A DNA stretch of 64,000 nt from Bacteroidia bacterium (lineage in GTDB: Bacteria > Bacteroidota > Bacteroidia > B-17B0 > Aurantibacillaceae). Location of the stretch: NCBI GenBank assembly GCA_018000995.1, contig JAGNIU010000008.1, forward strand, positions 56,775 through 120,774, in the 5' to 3' direction. The number at the start of each line of letters is the position of its first letter. Positions within the stretch are counted from its first letter, which is position 1. The notes beneath the pieces were generated by a model. The model did no database searches and was not told the DNA's origin. It saw only the letters and a program-made list of their open reading frames with translations. Below are positions 60,334 to 64,000 of the stretch, piece by piece. Position numbers and translations under genes: made by a program.

Positions 60334-60843
60334 TTACTTCTTATTCTCTTTCAGATTTCCGAAATCGTAAATCTCGAAGCTCGTTACTTTCCCTTTCTCG
60401 TCGTATTCAGTCCAGGTGCCGTGCTTCATACAATAACCCGCATCCCATAAGGGGTCCCAAACATCTGATTCATTTTCGCGGTAATGACCAATTGTTTTTA
60501 TGTTTCCGGATGGATAATAATTTAACCAGTAACCAACGGGACAATCCAAATATTTAATAGCACGACTAACTAATACTTCACTTGCGCTATAGGTTTCCAT
60601 AATACAAGGCTTACAGGTTTCGAGGGATTTACGGCCTTCCACATATTTATCGTAAGTGGCTTTATTAATAATTTTTTCGCCGGCTTTATATACAATAGAT
60701 CCATCTGTATTCATTGAAGTGGAAGTACTAACGCTATAAAATTTCTTAATAGGTAAATCCTTATAAATAGATTTCATAGTGTCTTTTTGGGAATAACAAA
60801 AAGTGCTGAATAGAATAGACGAAAAGAGTAAATACCGCTTCAT
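60334..60843 (-). CDS. Secreted MORN-like repeat protein
   Basis: The 169-residue protein has a signal peptide (MKRYLLFSSILFSTFCYSQ) and two MORN/YwqK-like units: GYWLNYYPSGNIKTIGHYRE (about 108-127) and GTWTEYDEKGKVTSFEIYDF (about 142-161). CKPCIMETYS has a CXXC pair. Such repeats are common in secreted Bacteroidota proteins; the function is unknown. It is convergent with the gene ending at 60293. Confidence 0.65.
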   Translation of the reverse strand: MKRYLLFSSILFSTFCYSQKDTMKSIYKDLPIKKFYSVSTSTSMNTDGSIVYKAGEKIINKATYDKYVEGRKSLETCKPCIMETYSASEVLVSRAIKYLDCPVGYWLNYYPSGNIKTIGHYRENESDVWDPLWDAGYCMKHGTWTEYDEKGKVTSFEIYDFGNLKENKK

Positions 60844-60935
60844 AGAATAAGGATTATTACAAAAATAAGAATATTAGCCATAAAGGTTGGAAATACTGAA
60901 TTTTTTAATACTTTTATTTGCCCTAAATTTTGTTG

Positions 60936-61286
60936 ATGAAAAATACAGTTTTAAAATTAGCCGCACTATCAGTTTTGATTATACACTTAGCCTGTGGCGA
61001 AAAAAAAGCAGCTACTGTTAAAAGTACCGAAACATCTATTGTTTTAGAGGGGTATTATAATGGCAACAATTTATTCGTTAAAAATCCTGTTAGTTCTGAT
61101 GGTTTAGGACATTGCGTTAATGAGGTACTAATAAATGGCAACAGAACTACCGACGAGATTAATAGCGAAACTATTGAGTTGGACCTTAAAGCAAGTGGTG
61201 TTAGAGAAGGCAAAGAAATTACAATTGAAATAAAACACTATAAAGGCTGCGAACCCGAAGTACTGAATCCTGAAGTTTTGAAGTAA
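60936..61286 (+). CDS. Small lipoprotein of unknown function
   Basis: The start at ATG 60936 is preferred over TTG 60930. The 116-residue protein has a lipoprotein signal (MKNTVLKLAALSVLIIHLAC, lipobox HLAC before GEKK) and a beta-sandwich-like body (SIVLEGYYNGNNLFVKNPVS, HCVNEVLINGNRTTDEINSE, GKEITIEIKHYKGCEPEVLN). Two further cysteines could form a disulfide. It is a single-gene unit. Confidence 0.65.
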   Translation: MKNTVLKLAALSVLIIHLACGEKKAATVKSTETSIVLEGYYNGNNLFVKNPVSSDGLGHCVNEVLINGNRTTDEINSETIELDLKASGVREGKEITIEIKHYKGCEPEVLNPEVLK

Positions 61287-61389
61287 AAGTGTATTTTTCT
61301 TATCCAGTAAGATTTGAAAAATGCATTTTTATACAATTTAACGCTATGGTTATCAAGAGATTAATTTTTAATTAGATACAATAATCGAT

Positions 61390-63306
61390 ATGAAAAAAAA
61401 GCTTAAACAACAGCACCTTTTAAATGTGCTTATTTTCACTTTTTCCTTTGCAGGAATTAGTCAAAACACAATGCCTATTATTAATATTCCATTAGAACGC
61501 ACAACCAAAAACGCTGCGATAAAATCTGAACCTTTAGTCGCAGAGTTTATAGGTTTCAGAAAACCTTCATTGGAAAATAAGGATTGGAGGCCTTATTTAT
61601 ACTCAATTGTTAGCGAGAATTCTAGTCCAAAAAACGAACTTCTAAAAAGGATTCAAAAGGAATTAGATGAGCGAAAACTAAACGATAAGCTAAGCAACAA
61701 GGTTGGAGAATTAAATGAAGTGGCTACAGCAACGATTGCGCCTGTTATGGGAACGAATTTTATAGGGATTGACAACGGAGGTTCAAATTCTCCACTTGAT
61801 AATACAATGGCTGTATCTAATGGGGGTTATATCGTTGCCTGTGTTAATTCCAGAATAGAATATGATGATGTTTTAGGCAATTTTTATGGGGGGCAAACTT
61901 TAGTAAACCTTATTAACGTTTCTACAATTTCTACGAATTTATGTGACCCTAAGGTAATTTATGATAGCGGATCCGATAGATTCGTTTTATTTGTTCAAAC
62001 TTGCGACGGCGTATCTTCTTCCTCAAAAGTTATTCTCGGTTTTTCTAAAACGAACAATCCGCTTAATGGTTGGTATTTCTATGTGCTAACCGGCAATCCA
62101 CTCAACGACAACTCTTGGTTTGATTATCCTAAAATGGCTGTTTCAAATTCTGAATTATTTATTACTGGAAATTTATTTGACAACGCTGGCAATTTTAAAC
62201 AATCTGTAATTTACCAAATCGGAAAAGCAAATGGGTATGCTGGCGGGAGCATTAGTTGGCAACACTGGACTAATATTTCAGGCTCTCCGTTTACTATTCT
62301 TCCTGTCTCCTGGGGTCAACAAGGTAATTATGGGCCTGGGATTTATTTGGTGGCATCTGAGGCTCCAACTAGTGGGTCTACAAATATTGATTTATATGAA
62401 ATAGATTTACCTATGACTTCTTCAACAGAACAATTAACACATTATAATATTCCTACAACGCTTTATAGTACAGCTGGTAATGCAGCTCAACTTGGCTCAT
62501 CATTGATTCTCAAAGCAGGCGATAATAGAACAATGTCTGGTTATTATTTAAATGGTATAATACATTTTGTATTTCATTCGAACATTGGAGGTGGGTATAA
62601 TGGCATTAATTACAATAGACTAAATGTTGCTACAGGCACAAATATTTCATCCACATTTGGTCTATCAGGAACTTACGAATATTGTTATCCAGCAATAGCA
62701 TCTATTGGCGCCACAACTTCTGATAAATCAGCCATAATCGCATTTAGCAGAAGCGGCGCCTCAATTTACCCAGAGGTGAGAGCCATTGCGGTTGATGATC
62801 AGATGAATTGGTCCAATTCCATTTTAGTAAAAGGTGGCGAAAATTTTGTGGATTACTCATGGACTACTACGAGCGACGAAAGGTGGGGAGATTATTCTGG
62901 AATCTCCAGAAAATATAATTCAAATCCTCCTACAGTTTGGCTTTCTGGTGATTATGCAAGTTCTTCAAATTATTGGAATCAATGGATTGCTGAAATTTCT
63001 GTTGTGAGCACTATTGGACTACCCGAACTAAGCAAAGGGGATAAAATAAATGCCTCAATTTATCCCAATCCAATAATTGAAACTTACAAAATCGAGTTTG
63101 AGATTCCTAAGAGAATACCGATTCAAATTAATATTACCGATTTACAAGGAAAAGTCATTAAAGAATTATATTCTGGTAATTCGTTCGAAGGGAAAAATTT
63201 ATTCTCGTTCAATAAAGCACAGCTACCAGCTGGTCTTTATTTTATTAATATAGTTACAAATAATAAAATACTTAAAAATGAAAAAATTATTATTGCTGAT
63301 AAATAA
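61390..63306 (+). CDS. Large secreted protein with T9SS sorting domain
   Basis: The 638-residue protein has a signal peptide (about 1-25, ending FAGISQ), a propeptide-like helical region (about 45-110) and a large beta-propeller-like domain (about 120-545; GTNFIGIDNGGSNSPLDNTM, CDPKVIYDSGSDRFVLFVQT, SWFDYPKMAVSNSELFITGN, RWGDYSGISRKYNSNPPTVW). It ends in a type A sorting domain (INASIYPNPIIETYKIEF ... LPAGLYFINIVTNN ... KIIIADK). The propeller resembles sialidase- or BNR-like surface proteins, but no catalytic motif is recognised. It overlaps the next gene by 29 bases. Confidence 0.82.
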   Translation: MKKKLKQQHLLNVLIFTFSFAGISQNTMPIINIPLERTTKNAAIKSEPLVAEFIGFRKPSLENKDWRPYLYSIVSENSSPKNELLKRIQKELDERKLNDKLSNKVGELNEVATATIAPVMGTNFIGIDNGGSNSPLDNTMAVSNGGYIVACVNSRIEYDDVLGNFYGGQTLVNLINVSTISTNLCDPKVIYDSGSDRFVLFVQTCDGVSSSSKVILGFSKTNNPLNGWYFYVLTGNPLNDNSWFDYPKMAVSNSELFITGNLFDNAGNFKQSVIYQIGKANGYAGGSISWQHWTNISGSPFTILPVSWGQQGNYGPGIYLVASEAPTSGSTNIDLYEIDLPMTSSTEQLTHYNIPTTLYSTAGNAAQLGSSLILKAGDNRTMSGYYLNGIIHFVFHSNIGGGYNGINYNRLNVATGTNISSTFGLSGTYEYCYPAIASIGATTSDKSAIIAFSRSGASIYPEVRAIAVDDQMNWSNSILVKGGENFVDYSWTTTSDERWGDYSGISRKYNSNPPTVWLSGDYASSSNYWNQWIAEISVVSTIGLPELSKGDKINASIYPNPIIETYKIEFEIPKRIPIQINITDLQGKVIKELYSGNSFEGKNLFSFNKAQLPAGLYFINIVTNNKILKNEKIIIADK

Positions 63307-63607
63307 ATATCCCTTTTATATTCTCTTTGCATTTTATTTTACTACCCAAAGCTCTGCATGTTGTTTGCGACAAAAGCCTAATGAAGTAAAAGAAAAAAAA
63401 GAAGGGGGCTCTGCAAACCACTCAGAAATAAAAAGCTCTAATATAACAAGTGACTCGTTGGCAAACTTGTCAACAAAAAAAGACACTACAAAAAAAAGTG
63501 CTTCAGGTGTTGAGAATAAGCACCAATCATCAAACCAACATTTACTAGATAGCTTGCAGAATGTATTAGATAAGCAAAAAGGGATAAAAAGTAATTCACC
63601 TAAATAA
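63278..63607 (+). CDS. Small secreted low-complexity protein
   Basis: The 109-residue protein begins inside the sorting-domain end of the upstream gene (29-base overlap) with a signal sequence (KLLLLINKYPFYILFAFYFT). A Cys-Cys pair (SACCLRQK) may act as a lipobox or bind metal. The rest is polar Ser/Lys/Asn-rich low-complexity sequence (SDSLANLSTKKDTTKKSASG). The overlap suggests coupled translation with the T9SS protein. Function unknown; the gene is supported mainly by the signal peptide. Confidence 0.5.
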   Translation: MKKLLLLINKYPFYILFAFYFTTQSSACCLRQKPNEVKEKKEGGSANHSEIKSSNITSDSLANLSTKKDTTKKSASGVENKHQSSNQHLLDSLQNVLDKQKGIKSNSPK

Positions 63608-63608
63608 A

Positions 63609-63634
63609 AAAGCCCCGCATTTCCGCGAGGCTTT
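63609..63634 (-). terminator. Terminator of tRNA-Val (also ends the plus-strand gene)
   Basis: GCCTCGCG pairs with CGCGGGGC-type arms (AAAGCC...GGCTTT, one A-C mismatch) around ATTTCC; on the minus strand it is followed by TTTTTTATTT. On the plus strand it lies just after the stop at 63607. Confidence 0.75.
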
Positions 63635-63635
63635 A

Positions 63636-63713
63636 TGGTGGGGAGTACTGGGTTCGAACCAGTGACCCCCTGCTTGTAAGGCAGGTGCTCTGAACCAGCT
63701 GAGCTAACCCCCC
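63636..63713 (-). tRNA. tRNA-Val (anticodon TAC)
   Basis: On the minus strand the cloverleaf is complete: acceptor GGGGGGT/ACTCCCC, D arm GCTCAGCTGGTTCAGAGC, anticodon stem CCTGC/GCAGG with loop CTTACAA giving anticodon TAC, and T arm ACTGG-TTCGAAC-CCAGT. Discriminator A and an encoded CCA complete the 3' end. Confidence 0.97.
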
Positions 63714-63861
63714 ATTAAAAGAACGATTTAGGGGTGCAAATGTAATAGCTACATTCTAATTATGCAAGATTTTTCTTGTTTTTCCCAAATCATTCAAAAT
63801 CAAACCAATTACCCCCAAAGAGGGTGAGCCTTTTAAGCTTAAAATCGCGTAATTTGCATAT

Positions 63862-64000
63862 ATGTTTAAAGTGTTGAGAAAATACCTCACTATTTCAGCC
63901 ATTTTATTGTCGTTTGCCTTTAAAGCTCAAGACCATGGCTTTTTTAACCAGGTTTGGCTCGAACAAGGCCTATCTCAAAGTAGTATCAGCTCCATTTTAC
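63862..64000 (+). CDS. Propeller-type sensor protein, N-terminal fragment (cut by window edge)
   Basis: ATG 63862 opens a frame with a signal peptide (MFKVLRKYLTISAILLSFAF, then KAQ) followed by FFNQVWLEQGLSQSSISSIL, the standard first motif of two-component-regulator propellers (LsqssI..IlqD..GflW). It runs to the window edge. TAATTTG lies 3 bases before the start. The downstream output domain is not visible. It is the second propeller gene in the window, the first being cut by the opposite edge. Confidence 0.75.
   Translation, partial: MFKVLRKYLTISAILLSFAFKAQDHGFFNQVWLEQGLSQSSISSIL

Overview
The window is AT-rich chromosomal DNA from a member of the Bacteroidota. Five secreted proteins end in type IX secretion (Por) sorting domains. 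Two-component-regulator propeller genes, DUF2480, DUF3109 and DUF4199 proteins and menaquinone and Kdo/heptose-LPS genes are present, and many genes are preceded by the Bacteroidota -7 promoter element TAnnTTTG rather than a Shine-Dalgarno sequence. I cannot fix the order or genus from the sequence alone. I see no rRNA operon, CRISPR array, integrase or insertion sequence; one ORF6N gene is the only clear mobile-element-type domain.

Layout: 1-9.8 kb holds a cut propeller sensor gene, a BamA-like barrel protein coupled to a CBS protein, pdxJ, pgeF, a T9SS-secreted protein, a DoxX-like protein, and the acpP-fabF-rnc cluster. 10-14.8 kb is the rimP-nusA-infB operon, led by a terminator-like hairpin and followed by tRNA-Ala. 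14.8-25.4 kb has secreted proteins, a TPR receptor, a GreA/GreB-like factor, an aldo/keto reductase, an OmpA protein, kdsA, and a carbonic anhydrase-SulP-USP group next to an OmpR-type two-component pair. 27.6-32.4 kb carries ubiE/menG, a heptose-7-phosphate kinase, an aminotransferase and secreted or outer-membrane proteins. 33-41.3 kb is one long suf operon (sufA, sufB, a membrane glycosyltransferase-like gene, sufC, sufD, sufS, sufE, a DUF59 gene, DUF2480) behind a well-formed promoter with a palindromic operator. 41.4-44.8 kb holds regulators and lipoproteins. 45-48.7 kb is nrdB-nrdA. 48.8-63.6 kb is an accessory stretch of T9SS proteins, three more TPR receptors, small secreted proteins and an ORF6N gene, closed by tRNA-Val and the start of a second propeller gene.

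The most notable unexplained items are: (1) a compact three-way-junction RNA plus a second hairpin between nrdB and nrdA; (2) four paralogous signal peptide-TPR-TM-coiled coil proteins that stop at the same conserved C-terminal motif, where Bacteroidota relatives continue into a SpoIIE/PP2C phosphatase domain; (3) a palindrome at the suf transcription start and a membrane glycosyltransferase-like gene between sufB and sufC; (4) a 12-bp inverted repeat and possible 21-codon ORF in the kdsA leader; (5) several families of intergenic hairpin repeats, one with a constant loop and stems that change in a compensating way.

All calls come from reading the sequence and from knowledge of families; no database search was run.
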